In this document: one piece after another, positions 32,761 to 45,110 of the stretch
How positions within the stretch are numbered: position 1 is the stretch's first letter
Layout: every line of letters starts with the position of its first letter
Source of the DNA: Podocnemis expansa
Taxonomy: Eukaryota > Chordata > Testudines > Podocnemididae
Assembly (NCBI GenBank): GCA_007922195.1
Contig: ML681990.1
Span: 42,554,411-42,618,410, forward strand
DNA length: 64,000 bases
Direction of reading: 5' to 3'
Notes under the pieces: model-generated
Seen by the model: the letters and a program-made list of their open reading frames with translations, nothing else
Told to the model about the DNA's origin: nothing
Database searches by the model: none
Position numbers and translations under genes: made by a program

Positions 32761-35629
32761 ACTGAGGGTATTGTTTTTTAAATTGCCTGTTTTGAAGAAT
32801 TGTTATTAAGTTTTGCTTGATGATTGTTTTACAACAATTTTGAATTGGTTTGTGTTGCTAATATGCTAATAATAAATTGCAATGCAAGTAAGGTAAAATG
32901 CAAATTTCCATCTACTGTTTGTAGAATCTTTTGTAGAATTTAGCAACTTTTCTAGAGATGTGCCTCCACAAAGTGAGGCAAGGCAGTTGATTGCATAAAG
33001 TGTTTTTTGTCAGTGTGCTAGTTTACTGCATATAGATAACATTTTTTACAGAACCACTTTGATATATCCACTCATGGCACATCTTTAAACTCTATCAATG
33101 ATTTCCAGGACTTTTTATGTACCTATTTTATCATGCCCACTACTGTTTGCTGGTAGCAGAGACTTTTGGTTAAAAGATTGCATAGGCTTAAAGAAAGAAG
33201 TTGATATTGTCAGCATTCGAAATTCTGAAGAATCCTTCTTTGGAAGCCTGGATGAGGTATGAAAATTAAATCTGTTAAATTTAGACACAACACAGGAATG
33301 GAAAAAGATGAGGATATAATTTGAATTAAATCAGTCACAGTGAAAGTGTAATACTTAAGAAGTAATCGTTTTCTTCTGTGGTAAACCAAAACTAAATCAT
33401 AATGAGAGACACAACTGGTACAGTCCATGCTGAAGGGGATGCAGAGCTGTAGGTCTGCAGGAGGCAGCCCTCTGCTATATTCATTCGTGTGTGTACTGTC
33501 CTACTGACTGGTGGTCACGCTTCGTAGGCTAGCTGAGTCCAGAACCATAGTGCTTTCCACTCCATTTGGTGGTTCACAGATCAGTCCTTGCACTCACCCA
33601 TGCGCAGTAACTGCTGTTCCAACAGGCTGTTCACTCAAGATGTGCATGGGGTGGGAGAGGCCATGTAAAAGCCAGCCACCATCTGACTGTCCGTGATTTG
33701 TGAACAGAATGCCTTCAGACATCGCAAAGACACTAGCCTTTGAGGACTACGGCAAGTATGAAGTTTAAAAAATAACTAATTATGAGTTTAAGTGCAAAAA
33801 GTAAGAATGTTTCTTCATGCTTATGTATTTTATAACTGAACAAATCTAATTTCACCAGACAGTCCCATGGAAATTCATGTTTGGTTTGATATCAGGAATG
33901 AGAAATCAGACCCTAAATTAGTTAGATTCCACAAAATAGTTTTATAAAGAAAATGTCTCCTCAGCCATAACAATGGCATGTCTTACAATTCTGTAACACC
34001 AAGATTTTAATGGAGCACAGGAACACATTCAAGAAAAGGAAACAATACAGTTAGCCACAACCATAAGTTCACAATCAGTCAAGGACAATTTTGAAAAAGG
34101 GAAACCCACAAACCACAAAGAAGATCATTCAAATATAAGCCTCAAAATAACCACATACATTTTTTTAGGTGGAAGTTATAGCTCCTGTACCAATTAATAA
34201 AATATACTCACAATCTGATCTCCATGCTGTGCAGAAGTTTACTCTAAAATTCTCAGAAAGTAAATATATCCTTGGATGTTCCAGACCATCCCCTCTTCCT
34301 GCTAAAATCATTTTTGGAGCAGGGAGAGTGGATATAAAGCTGTTTCTGTCGGAAGTGGCTGTATTCCACCAGGACATACACTCATAATATAAATGTTTTG
34401 TTTAATGATTGTGCCTGATGCCAGTGTAATTTGCCATGACCAATCATCACCATCACAGCCCTAACGAGGATGCATTTCCTAGTGAGTGAAGAAGGCTACA
34501 ATATGAAAACTTTGTGTGGATGTCTGCTCACCAGCATCGGTTTTGGGTCCTCTGAAAAATATCACTTCCAGCTGGGAGGAGGAATAAGATGTGGAAAGTG
34601 AAGGATTTTACCTAATGAAAGATAAATGGGTTAATTGCAAGTGACTGATTATTCAGGTATATTGGTAACGTACATAGATCCTCACTCTTAAGTGTGTATG
34701 TACCCTCTACACTGAAACTAGGATTTCATATCAAGTCACAACTTGAAACCATGCACATGCTTCTACCCTCTTCTAAATATTTGGATTTATTAAAACATGA
34801 GGAGCTGCAGGCTTGAGCCTCTTCAGTTCCTTCCAGCTAATAAGAATCCATATACTTAAACTCTTAAGAAGTGGAGACAGAAGATGAGAAGTGTGGATCT
34901 AGGCTGACAACTTACTGGAAGAACTGCACACACTTTTCTTCTTTTCCTCTCTTGGAAGATTAACTAGCAGTAGCAGCACTCTTAAGAGATGGATCTGAAC
35001 AACTAGTTAAAGAAAAAACTGAAGAACCGTTCTCCCACATTAAGCATTAGATCTAGAAGCTGAGTCACAAGAATAACCGCGAGTAAATACGTGAGAAGCG
35101 TGTAAGGGAAATTGTATGTAATCTCTTCTGTAGGACGGTGAGAAAGGTGCTGAAGTGTAGGCTTCGTTGGAGCCGTGGGTTGCTATGGTAGTGGGGTCGT
35201 TTCTCTGGCAAGTCATGTATCTAAGTTTCTTTAACAAGTGGCCTAGAGTTGATAGTTAAAGTGTGTTATCTCCCCTTTCTCATGCTTTTTCTCCTGACCA
35301 TCTGGACAAGGAATGTAAGCTAGACTGTCCCATCTTTGTTCTAACTGAAAAGGGAGTATTACCTCCTATCTCCTGCTCACCCTTCTTGGCACCATAGCCT
35401 CACAAGAATGTAAGGTCAGCATCTCTAGGCAGAAATTAATGAGTTTGCAGGTACTGCGGCTGCCCAGGATAATGCAAATGATGTCAACAGTAACCAGAGG
35501 TGGGGATAATTATATGCATTCTTTAATCATTAATATGTATTTAATAATGTTAATGTAACCATATAAGGGTCTCTAAAACATTGTCAATCATGTAAGCATT
35601 ATCATAGCATTATCATACTGTACTGGATA
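32761..35629. other. No gene seen
   Basis: Nearly 3 kb of AT-rich intergenic DNA with only short chance frames. Confidence 0.4.
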
Positions 35630-35880
35630 AAAGTGTTGTGATGATGCCCCTCGGGGCTCTCTCTTGCACTCAAGTTGTTGGGGGGGCCTGCTCAGAGGGG
35701 CTAGCACTTCTTTGCTGCCCTCTGATGCAGTTCCTTTTGTTATTCAGCTGAATAATAAATCCTGAACCACACCTCGTTCTCTGTTAATTTGAGTCTCAGC
35801 TGGGAACGGGCCTTCATCACTGGGGAGGATCGGTGGTCTCTCTTTCCAGGTTGAGAGCCCTGATTAATTTGTCCCCCACA
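35630..35880 (+). mobile_element. Possible solo LTR or LTR fragment
   Basis: A GC-rich block (GATGCCCCTCGGGGCTCTC) is followed by AATAAATCCTGAACC and a CTCGTTCTCTG stretch, the order expected of an LTR R/U5 with a polyadenylation signal. No target duplication or primer site was found. Confidence 0.35.
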
Positions 35881-37074
35881 AGTGCCAGATAGCAGCTTTG
35901 TGAATCTCAGTAATAGAGAAAGATCTGAAATGAGCTGTAAAGGCCATGGTGTGTGAAGAAAACATACAAGAAAAATAAAGTTCTATATATGTAGATAATT
36001 CATAGAAATATATGTCAACAGATGATACTCCAGACTATGGATCTTAGTTTTTAGGTTTTGGAGGATCAGTAAGTTGTTGAACACTGCAAATAGCTTCCTA
36101 TGCTCAACTTTTTGCATTCAGGTCTGTGGACGAATGTGAGATCTGTATTTTTTATTAATATAATGTGTACTTCTATTTGACTAGTATTATGATATCTGTT
36201 ACATGCTGGAAAGTATTAACTCAGTCCTGAATAGTTTTATTCACCTTCAGAAGGACAGTGGCTGTAGATAATACAGTCCATGGCACCAGTGTCAACTCCT
36301 TTTAAGGTTCATCCCTACCTTCTCTGATGAACAGTCTGTTTGATAACCCAGTATAAGAGTAGGCTTTCAAGTGGGAAGAATGAAACAAAGGATTTGTGAG
36401 GAATTACAAGCTTCATTCCTCAATCTCAGAGAGTCAGAGTCAGTGACTGCTGAAAAGACACACTCCTCTGCAAGGTGTTGGGATATCAGGGCTCAAATAG
36501 ACCTACCTAAGTCTTGATGGGAATGCTAAACTTAAGGTAGGTAATGACACTTCCAGATCTTTTTGTTGTTTTAATCCTTTTTCTTTGTTGGTTATGTTCC
36601 TGTGGATAAATTAAAAATGCTTTGTTTTGAAGTATCTGTTTGGAGTCCCTGTGTTTGCCTACTATTTATTGCTCCAGGAAGGAAATTTGTAGTTCTAGCC
36701 AAACCCAGCTGGATTGACTGAAAAGAGACAGTTGGTAAACAGGGGTGCTGAAATCTGGGGACCCAACCTAAAGATGGGATAGATTTCCACGCTGAGAGAT
36801 GTGCAGGTGGTTGGTCTGTCAGTTGAAAGGGCTGTTCATGGAAAGCCTGGGGGGGGGGGTTCAAACGAATGGCTTACCCTGAAATCCTGAGAGCTGTTAA
36901 CACTGTAAACCTAATCAGATATATTCTAGAAGTGATGTGTCTGCAATGTCATACCAGATCTTTATTCAAACTTGGGTTATTTGAACTGTTTTTTCTGCAG
37001 AGACTTCTCTGGGGCAGGTATAATAGGGACACAAAACCAGCGATTTCTTTAACCCAGTTCAACAAGTTAGGGAA
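35881..37074. other. No gene seen
   Basis: AT-rich intergenic DNA. A G-run lies at 36851-36860. Confidence 0.4.
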
Positions 37075-37183
37075 ACAAACAAGGAGTCCTGTGGCACTTA
37101 AAAACTAACAAATTTGTACATTGCATGAGCTTGCTTGGGAGACAATTCCCCTTTGCCAGATGCTTTGCAGATGAGGGAGCTTA

Positions 37184-40100
37184 TAAGTGGAAGCATGCCA
37201 GTAGAAAGTCTGTGGGTTACACTGAGAGGGGAAAGCAACAAGGGGGATGTTGTTGTGGGTGTCTGCTATAGACCACCAGACCAGAAGCAGGAGGTGGATG
37301 AGGTGTTCTATGGACAACTAGCGGAAGCTTCTAGATCACAGGCCCTGGTGCTGATGGGGGACTTCAATTACCCTGACATCTGCTGGGAGGCCAATACAGC
37401 AGTGCATGGGCAATCCAGGAAATTTTTAGAGAGTGTTGGGGACAACTTTCTAGTACAAATGCTAGAGGAACCAACTAGGGACCTTGCACCGCTCAACCTG
37501 CTGCTCACAAACAGGGAAGAATTGATCAGGGACGTAGAGGTAAATGACAAGCTAGGCAGTAGTGACCATGACATGGTTGAGCTCAGGATCCTGATTAAAG
37601 GAAGGAAGGAAAGAAGCAAAACACAAACCCTGAATTTCAAAAAAAGCAGATTTTGGCTCCTTCAGGGAACTGATGGGCAGGATCCCTTGGGAAGCTAATC
37701 TGAAGGGGAAAGGAGTCCAAGAGAGTTGGTTATATTTTAAAGAAACCCTGCTAAGGGCACAGAAAGTTGCCATTCCAATTAGGAGAAAGAACAAACATGC
37801 TCTGAGCTTAAACATAAAAAGGAAGCTTACAGGAAGTGGAAGTTTGGTCAGATGACCAAGGAGGCATATAAAGATATTGCTAGGGACTGCAGAGAGAAAA
37901 TCAGAAAGGCCAAAGGACAAATGGAGTGGCAGCTAGCGAGGGATGTAAAGGATAACAAGAAGGGGTTCTACAAATATGTTAATAACAAGAAGAGGATCAG
38001 GGATGGTGTAGGCCCCTTGCTGAATAGGGCAGGCAAACTTGAGACAGAAGATGAGGAAAAAGCTGAAGTGCTCAGTGCATTTTTTGCTTCAGTTTTCACA
38101 GGCAGGGTCAGCTCCCAGCCCACTACCATGGGCGTGGCAGATGGGAGAGAAGAAGACAGGCCCTTGGTGATGGAAGGTCAGGTTAGGGACTGCTTAAAGA
38201 AGCTGGATGTGCACAAGTGCTTGGGGCCGGACGAACTGCATCCAAGGGTGCTAAGGGAATTGGCCGATGAGATAGCAGCACCACTGGCCGTTATCTTTCA
38301 AAACTCATGGAGAACGGGGGAGGTGCCAGAGGACTGGAAAAAAGCAAATGTAGTACCTATTTTCAAGAAAGGGAAAAAGGAGGATCTGGGGAATTACAGA
38401 CCTGTCAGCCTCACCTCAATCCCTGGAAAAATTATGGAGCAGATTCTCAAAGAATCCATCCTCAAACACTTAGGCTGTGTTCACACAGCACTTTTGTTTC
38501 GAAACAACCTCGTTGTTTCGAAACAAAAAAAAACCATGTTCACACGACGCACCATTGTTTCGAAACAACAGGAACCCGTTGTTTTGAAACAAGGGCGTTG
38601 TTTCGAAACAAGTTAAACCCCATTTGGGGTCGAAACAACCTTGTTTCGAAACACTTGTTTCAAAACAACGCGTGTGAACATGTTGTTTCGGAACAAGACA
38701 TTCCGAAACAACATTTAAAGGGCTGCCCCCTCAGCACCCTGGCCAGGGAACACTCAGCACCCTGGCCAGGGTGCTGAGGGGTGTCCCCTGGCCAGCAGGC
38801 ACCGGCGGGGTTCAGCGCAGCCCGGCGCTGAACCCCGCTGGTGCCTGCAAAGGGGGGCTGCAGGCACCAGGGGGTTTCAGCGCTGCACCCAGCTCTGCAG
38901 GCATGGGCGGGGAGCAGCGCTGGGCACCGCTGCAGCCCACCGATGCCTGCAGCCCCGGAGGAAGCGAAATAGCAGGTTCTCAGTGTGAAACTGCTATTTC
39001 GTTTCCCGTTTTTTTCTTATTTCGAAATGACTTTTTTGCTAATTCGAAGTAAGTCATTTCGAAATAAGGTGTTATTTCGAAACAAGTTGTTTCGAAACAA
39101 GTTGTTTCGAAATAACCATGTCTGTGTGAACACAGCCTTAGAGGAAAATAAAGTGATCAGGAACAGTCAGCATGGATTCACCAAGGGTAAATCATGCCTG
39201 ACCAATCTCATTTCCTTCTATGATCAGATGACTGGTTTTCTGGATGCAGGAAGAACCATTGATGTGATATACCTTGATTTTAGCAAGGCTTTTGATACAG
39301 CTTCCCACAGCATTCTCATTGGGAAATTAAGGAAAAATGGGTTGGATAGGTGGACTATAAGGTGGATAGAAAACTGGCTAGATCAACGGTTTCAGCATGT
39401 AGGAATCAATGGATCCATGTCTAGCTGGCAACCAGTCACCAGTGGTGTGCCCCAGGGGTCGTCCTGGGTCCAGTTCAGTTCAACATTTTCATCAATGATT
39501 TGGATGATGGAATAGACTGCTTTCTCAGTAAGTTTGCGGATGACACCAAGCTGGGGGGAACAGTAGACATGTTGGAGGGCAAGGACAGGATTCAGTGAGA
39601 CCTAGATAAATTGGAACAGTGGGTCAATAAAAATCTTATGAGGTTCAATAAGGACAAGTGTAAAATCCTGCACATGGGACGAAAAACCCCATGCACCGCT
39701 ACAGGCTGGGAAACATTCAGCTAAGTAGCAGCAGTGTAGAAAAGGACCTGGGGGTCATGGTGGATGGGAAGCTTGATATGAGTCAGCAGTGTGCTCTTGC
39801 TGCCAAAAAGGCCAATGGCATACTGGGCTGCAGCAAAAGAAGTATTACCAGCAGATCAAGGGATGTGATCATTCCCCTCTATTCTGCACTGGTGAGGTCA
39901 CATCTAGAATCCTGTGTTCAGTTTTGGGCTCCCCACTACAAAAAGGACAGGGACATGCTAGAGAGAGTTCAGTGGGGGGCAACCAAAATGATTAAAGGAC
40001 TGGAGGACAAGCCCTATGAGGAAAGACTGAAAGCATTAGGCTTATTTAGTCTGCAGAAGAGAAGATTGAGGGGGGATTTGATAGCAACCTTCAACTACTT

Positions 40101-40335
40101 GAAGGGATGCTCTAAGGGGGATGGAGCTCGACTGTTCTTGGTAGTAACAGAGGACAGAACGAGGAGCAATGGTCTCAAGTTGTGGTTAGGGAGGTCGAGG
40201 CTGGATATTAGAAAAAACCTTTTTACTAGGAGAGTGGTAAAGCCTTGGAATGAGCTGCCGAGGGAGGTGGTGAAATCTCCATCTTTGGAGGTGTTTAAGG
40301 CCCGGCTGGACAAAACCATGACTGGGATGGTTTAG
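37184..40335 (+). pseudogene. CR1 ORF2 (endonuclease-RT), broken
   Basis: The endonuclease part (37190-37640) has VGVCYRPPDQ, LMGDFNYPDICW, LTNREELI and SSDHDMVEL, the AP-endonuclease blocks of CR1. RT begins after frameshifts near 37650 and 37850: GPDELHPRVLREL, EDWKKANVVPIFKKG, NYRPVSLTS. After the MITE it resumes with NSQHGFTKGKSCLTNLI, YLDFSKAFD and SGVPQGS, then FADDTKLGG near 39535 (catalytic Asp pair kept). The C-terminal part 39691-40335 ([18 protein letters not shown] to [10 protein letters not shown]) is intact. At least three frameshifts plus the MITE make it inactive. Confidence 0.9.
38473..39137. mobile_element. MITE with TTA duplication and TTTCGAAA palindromes
   Basis: Terminal inverted repeats GGCTGTGTTCACAC (left) and GTGTGAACACAGCC (right), flanked by TTA on both sides (38470-38472 and 39138-39140). 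Removing the element with one TTA restores the CR1 reading frame exactly. A 3-bp TTA duplication fits PIF/Harbinger elements. Both flanks are packed with near-palindromic GTTGTTTCGAAACAAG units, and the middle (38720-38960) is GC-rich with its own inverted and direct repeats. No transposase. Confidence 0.9.
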
Positions 40336-40470
40336 TGGGAGTGGCCCTGCCTCTGGCAGGGGGTTGGACTAGATGACCTATGAGGTCCCTTCCAGCCCTA
40401 TGATTCTAATGGAAGGAAATAAATGCAAGGAAGTGTAACTCATAGGAACAGGTCACACTGTAACAGCAAA

Positions 40471-41021
40471 TCAAAGCAGTTGTAAGGATTCAAACACTGG
40501 GGAACAGCATACAGAGGAAGATGAGGTCAAATCACCTGTTGTAATGAGAAAAATCCATGCAATAAAATTTGCAATAAATTTGATCTCAGCAGCTTTTCTT
40601 TGAAGCCTTGATCTGGTATTCATCTGTCTGAGCACTGCAATTGGTAAATCCTCACTGCAGTGATCAGGAAGATTAAAATGCTGACCCACTGATTTTAGAA
40701 TGTTGTGATTTCTGATGTCAGATTTGTGCCCATTTATTCTTTTGTGCAGAGACTGGCCTGTTTGTCCAATATACAGGCAGAGGGGCATTTCTGGCATATG
40801 ATGGCATAAATCACATTGGTGGATGAGCAGGTGAATGAGCCTTTGATGGACTAGCTGGTTTTAATAGGTCCTATAATAGTGTCTTTTGTGCAGATATGTG
40901 GGCAAAGTTGGCAGCATAGTTTGTTGCACGGATATGCATCAGCTTTAATGTCTCCATTGTTATGTCTATAGTTGCTGCTAAGCATCTGCTTAATGTTGGG
41001 GGTCTGTCTATAAGCTAGGAG
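40471..41021 (-). pseudogene. Penelope GIY-YIG endonuclease region, partial
   Basis: The minus-strand frame 40797-40471 starts near CLYIGQTGQSLHKRINGHKS and continues with VGQHFNLPDHCSEDLPI, the YIG motif and downstream His/Asn-rich part of the GIY-YIG nuclease of Penelope-like retroelements. Upstream (41072-40851) are PNIKQML and a Cys-rich PCNKLCCQLCPHI linker typical of the region between RT and endonuclease. The linker and YIG pieces are in different frames, and the RT side is cut by a foreign insertion at 41022, so the gene is dead. Confidence 0.75.
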
Positions 41022-42422
41022 TGTGACAGGCTGCTCCCCTGATCGCGTCCTTTGTGCTGCTGTGACCACCATTCATTCCTCGGGGGCTGTGGGGCCAAGG
41101 GTAATCGGCCTGTGGGGCCCCTACCCAGCTGCCTCCAGCAGAGGCAGGCCCCACACCCCCACCTTTCCCCTGAGCCATTCTCCCACCAGCCCCTAGGGAG
41201 GAACAGCCAGCCAAAGGGAGGGGCAAGAGAGCAGAGCACGGCCTCTCGGCTGGCCTGCCCCACCCCGGGCCAGCAGTTCCCTTTCCTGGAGGTGGGGTGA
41301 GCTGGTCCACAGCAAAGGCTGGCTCCGTGCTGCACCCTGCCCCCCCCCCGCTGCCTTTGGCTCCACACCGAAAGCAGCAGGGAAGGGGCAGTGGTGTGGG
41401 CCCTGCATTGCCCTGCTCACGGCAGGACAGCACGGGGCCCACAGAACCACAGGGTCAGGGCAATTGCTATTCTCAGCCCCCTGCCAAAAGGATGGTTCTG
41501 GCTGTGACCTCCTAATATCCACTCCTGAACCCCGATTCACCCTGCTTTGCCAAGTGCCTACTCACTTCTGAGTCAGTCCACTCCAGCCTCTAACTTGCAG
41601 TCAGTCCAAAGCAGTAGGCGGTGGCTACTCAACAAGGACAGTCCCCCCAGCAAGCACCCCAAGCCCCAGGTACTACCCAGGAGCCACTGTCTACAGAAAT
41701 TGGGAACCGCTCCCACCCACTGTATATTCAGGTCCTTCCATTTAACAAATAAATGGATTGTGCCTTCCCCTCTTCACTCACATCCTCTAAAGACCACACA
41801 GCTTTAGATAAAACAACTACTAGTTTACTGATCAGATTACAATTCTAAGTGAGTATATGGCCAATCATGGCAGAATCACACTATAAATGAGTCAGGAGAC
41901 ACCACAAGAAAATAAAAGGTAAAACACACATAGTACCCAAATATTTCTAGTTAAACTGACCGTATAGTTCAAGTTCCTGCTCAAGGTGTTTGGCTGTAAG
42001 ATGTTTGTACAACCAGTCTCTGCCTGGAGTCAGGCAGGGCCTAGATCTTGCTTGAGGTTGTTTCAAGATGGAGAATCTTAGCTAAAAGCCTCAAATCTTT
42101 CTGTGTGTTTTTCTTTTGTTGCAAAATCCCTTCTACCCCTCCCCCCCACACCTTTTCCAGGTGTTTGCTTGCTCACTGCTGTTGAGAGAGTTCTGTCTGG
42201 CCCCCTTCTCCTTTAGCAATGGAAAACATGTTACATGTCTGTGCACATGCATGAAGTTGTAGGTAACATGATATCATACTAATCATGTAGACTAGGTTAT
42301 GAGCATCCATAAAGCAACACTGCATGGTGTAACTGGCAACAAATCATAACTCACAGCATACAAGTGAACAGGAAAATCATATAGAGCTTAACCCAGGGTT
42401 CACAGATTTGCGTCCAATGACA
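41022..42422. mobile_element. TG...CA insertion (possible long solo LTR)
   Basis: Sequence foreign to the Penelope element starts TGTGACAGG and ends CAATGACA, flanked by AGGAG (41017-41021) and AGGAA (42423-42427), a 4/5 match to a 5-bp duplication. The GC-rich part (41050-41460) shares sequence with 46740-47110 and 51930-52240. ORFs here lack family features. LTR status is inferred from the ends only. Confidence 0.4.
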
Positions 42423-42574
42423 AGGAAAGGTCTGTCACCCAAGGCTTGAGAGGGTGAGGGATTGTCTTGTAGAATAGGCTGTAGATCCCTGAGGATGTGC
42501 TGTAGAGGTCTGACTTTGGGGTTGTAGGTGATGACTAGTGGTGTTCTCTTGTTTTCTTTCTTGGGCTTCTCCTG

Positions 42575-42865
42575 TAGTTGTGATTTGATCGGATGTTCCC
42601 CTGTATGCTCTTCCCCCGTGTTTGAATCTTTATACTGCTTTGATTTGCTGTTACAGTGTGACCTGTTCCCATGACTTACATTTCTCTGCCTTTATTTCCT
42701 TGCATTCTGTAAGTTCCCACAACTTCAAAGGGTCTGACGAAGTGGGATTTTCTCCCATGAAAGGTCATGCAATAAATAAATTTGTTAGTCTTTGAATGCC
42801 ACAGGACTCCTTGTTTGTTTTACTGAATTAGACTAACACAGCTGCCCCTTTGGAACTTAGTCAAG
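42575..42865 (-). repeat. Inverted Penelope 3' tail
   Basis: Plus-strand text from TATGCTCTTCCCCCGTG through TTGATTTGCTGTTACAGTGT to CTAACACAGCTGCCCCTTTG is the Penelope 3' end read in sense, opposite to the element it abuts. 'Minus' is given to match the SINE-like naming of the short copies. Confidence 0.75.
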
Positions 42866-43704
42866 GAACTATCACTTTTTCCTTCTTTAGACAAAATTGT
42901 TGACATTTGGTGTTCACTCTTTTTGCAAAAAGGTCTCTTTGAGGTATTCCATGTTTGCAACAAAGGAATAGACTGTAAGGCCCTTGAAGTACAATTTGTA
43001 CTGGATATTGTAATTACTGCTCAAATGATCTGCTAGAATACTGACTGCCCAGAAGATAGGCAGCTGTATGTGTTACAGTGATGAATATGCTGTTTCCATA
43101 GGCAGCAGAGGTGGCTTTAGGTTTTCTGGGGCCCTAGGCAAAGGGCCACTGTGGGGGCCCCTAGAAGAACTAAACTCACATAATAAAAAGCATAGCATTT
43201 TTATTCGCTTTAAGACTTTGGACAGTGAACTGGATTGCTTCCATATTGCCTATTCAACAGCCAACTTTTTCCCCCCCTCTTTCAGCACCTGATATGTACT
43301 TCCTTTTATTACCCAACTCATCTGTCATTGAAACCCCCATACACTCATGCTTATTCTTTATTATTAATAATCTCTTTCTGGTTGAACCTCACAATACAAT
43401 CCTGAAAATGAAATGAGTGTCACAACACCACATCAGAGCAACCACATTTCCCACATATAAAATTTCGTGGAAAAACCACAACAACAACAAAATCAAATTT
43501 GATAAAATGTCAACCCATTTGTGTAAAAAACAATTCTACCAAGTTAGCAGAAACCATCCCAAAATGCAAATTCCTCAATATCACAAATGTTGTGCAAGGG
43601 CTAGCAATGTCATGAACGAGGAAATAAAAGCTGCCTCCAGCCCTGAAGGAGGGTGGGGAGGAAGGGCAAGGCTGAGAGCTGTGACCCCCCTCTTCTAGCC
43701 CCCT

Positions 43705-43930
43705 AGAGCTCTAATTTGCTGTTGCAGCATGACCTGATCCCCTGTCTGACATTTCCCTGCATTTATTTTCATCCAATTCTGTATGTTCCCCCTCTGCAAA
43801 GCATCTGATGAAGTGGAATGTTCTCCCTTGAAAGCTCATGCGATAAATAAATCTGTTAGTTTTTAAACTGCCACAAGACTCCTTGCTTTTTTTGCTTTAC
43901 TAGACTAACACGGCTGCCCCTTTGGAATTT
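43705..43930 (-). repeat. Short Penelope-tail/SINE-like repeat (well preserved)
   Basis: From AGAGCTCTAATTTGCTGTTG through CATCCAATTCTGTATGTTC to CTAACACGGCTGCCCCTTTG. It shows both the fixed end (CCCCTTTGGAA) and the start of the Penelope-shared part. Confidence 0.8.
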
Positions 43931-44924
43931 AACAAGAGCACTGTAGCTTAAGCCTCCCTCCTTACGTCCTCTGGAGCCCCCACAACCCCAAATGCTCTCC
44001 TCTCCCCTGGCCCTGCAGCTCAGTCACCCCAGCTTAGGTGCAGTCAGGACTTCTAAATTCCCTGACCTACCAGGCTGTGGGATATCATAAGAAAGGGACA
44101 GTGGGAGCCAGGGGGACTCCTAGAACTGAGGGTGAGGGGTGTGTGAGCTATCAGCTGCTGGAGAGAACATGCTCGTGCGGTGGTTCCCTCATGCCTGCTT
44201 CAGGGCTGAAACTGCTTCCAGCCCTGAAGAAGCTAGAGAGGAGGGGAGAGCTGGGGGCTGAGACCATCCTCCTCTCCCTCAATGTCTGAAATAGCCACTG
44301 CTGCCCAGGGAAGCAGAGGGGAAAATACCTGCTGAATCCTCAAATATGACTTCACATTAAAAAAAAAATCAAAAGCAGGACTAGTACTTTTTTACCAGTA
44401 GGAACCATCTATATTAACACTGCTGCCCCTGCAAAAATACATAACTCCCTCAGACTGCCTGATCCTGTGCATGGTGCTCAGTGCTAAGAGGAGGGGGTGG
44501 GAGGAGAGTGAGTAAAGCCTGCATATCCACTGATCCTCCCCTGCCCCACTGATACAGACCCCTTCTTCAGGGCAGTTTGGAGATGGTACCAGGACTCCTC
44601 CTGCCTTGTGCGGGGGCGGACGGGGGATGTAAAGTTGGCCCCCAGGCGCCAGAGACTCCTGGTAGCCCACTGTGTTCTGAGTCCCTTTAATAGCTGGTCA
44701 TCAGTGGAAGAATTATGCATGTTTCCATTACTTAACCCTAATGTTTCCAGCATTCAGCACATCACCACACCTGCTTTTTTAGTATTAGCATTCTTTCTCA
44801 GTATGGCTGCCCTCCACCCACTTGGCCCTGCTGCCAGCACCAATCTCCTTCCCTGCAGCCCTGGCTAGCTTGTCCCCTCCATCCACCCCTGGCAACTGTG
44901 ACATGGTGGGTCTAGGTCTGTCTA

Positions 44925-45110
44925 TCAGCTATTTCTGTGGACCCCATCACTGTAGTATTTTGAGCACCTCACATTCCTTAATGCATTTATTCTCACCTAG
45001 ACCTCTGAGGCAGGGCAGTGCTTCTATTCCCAGTGCACAGTAACAGATGGCTGGGGAACTGAGGCATGGAGTGACTAAATGAGTTGCCCAAAGATGCAGG
45101 AGAGATAGCA
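44925..45110 (-). mobile_element. MIR-like SINE
   Basis: CACATTCCTTAATGCATTTA, TCTCACCTAGACCTCTGAGG and GGGGAACTGAGGCATGGAGT with GAGTTGCCCAAAGATGC are a reverse-complement MIR/CORE-SINE core and tail. Confidence 0.6.

Larger units (their letters stand above)
37184..40411 (+). mobile_element. CR1 LINE, 5'-truncated, inserted in the Penelope tail
   Basis: Contains the endonuclease part, RT and the C-terminal region of CR1 ORF2, and the 3' end: CTGGCAGGGGGTTGGACTAG, GAGGTCCCTTCCAGCCC, then terminal ATGATTCTAAT. It joins Penelope tail sequence on both sides (up to 37183 and from 40412), so it landed there. It is interrupted by a MITE at 38473-39137. Confidence 0.9.
37075..42865 (-). mobile_element. 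Nested Penelope-like element, copy 1
   Basis: Pieces of one minus-strand Penelope-like element: 3' tail at 37075-37183, then (after the CR1 insertion) 40412-41021, then (after a TG...CA insertion) 42423-about 42580. Beyond this, 42575-42865 is a second 3' tail in the opposite (plus) orientation, a head-to-head arrangement often reported for this class. Penelope elements encode a telomerase-like RT and a GIY-YIG endonuclease. Confidence 0.7.

Noticed and set aside
38480..38720. Regularly spaced TTTCGAAA units resembling a CRISPR-like or satellite array
   Set aside because: Irregular spacing and clear MITE ends with TTA duplications; the genome is vertebrate.
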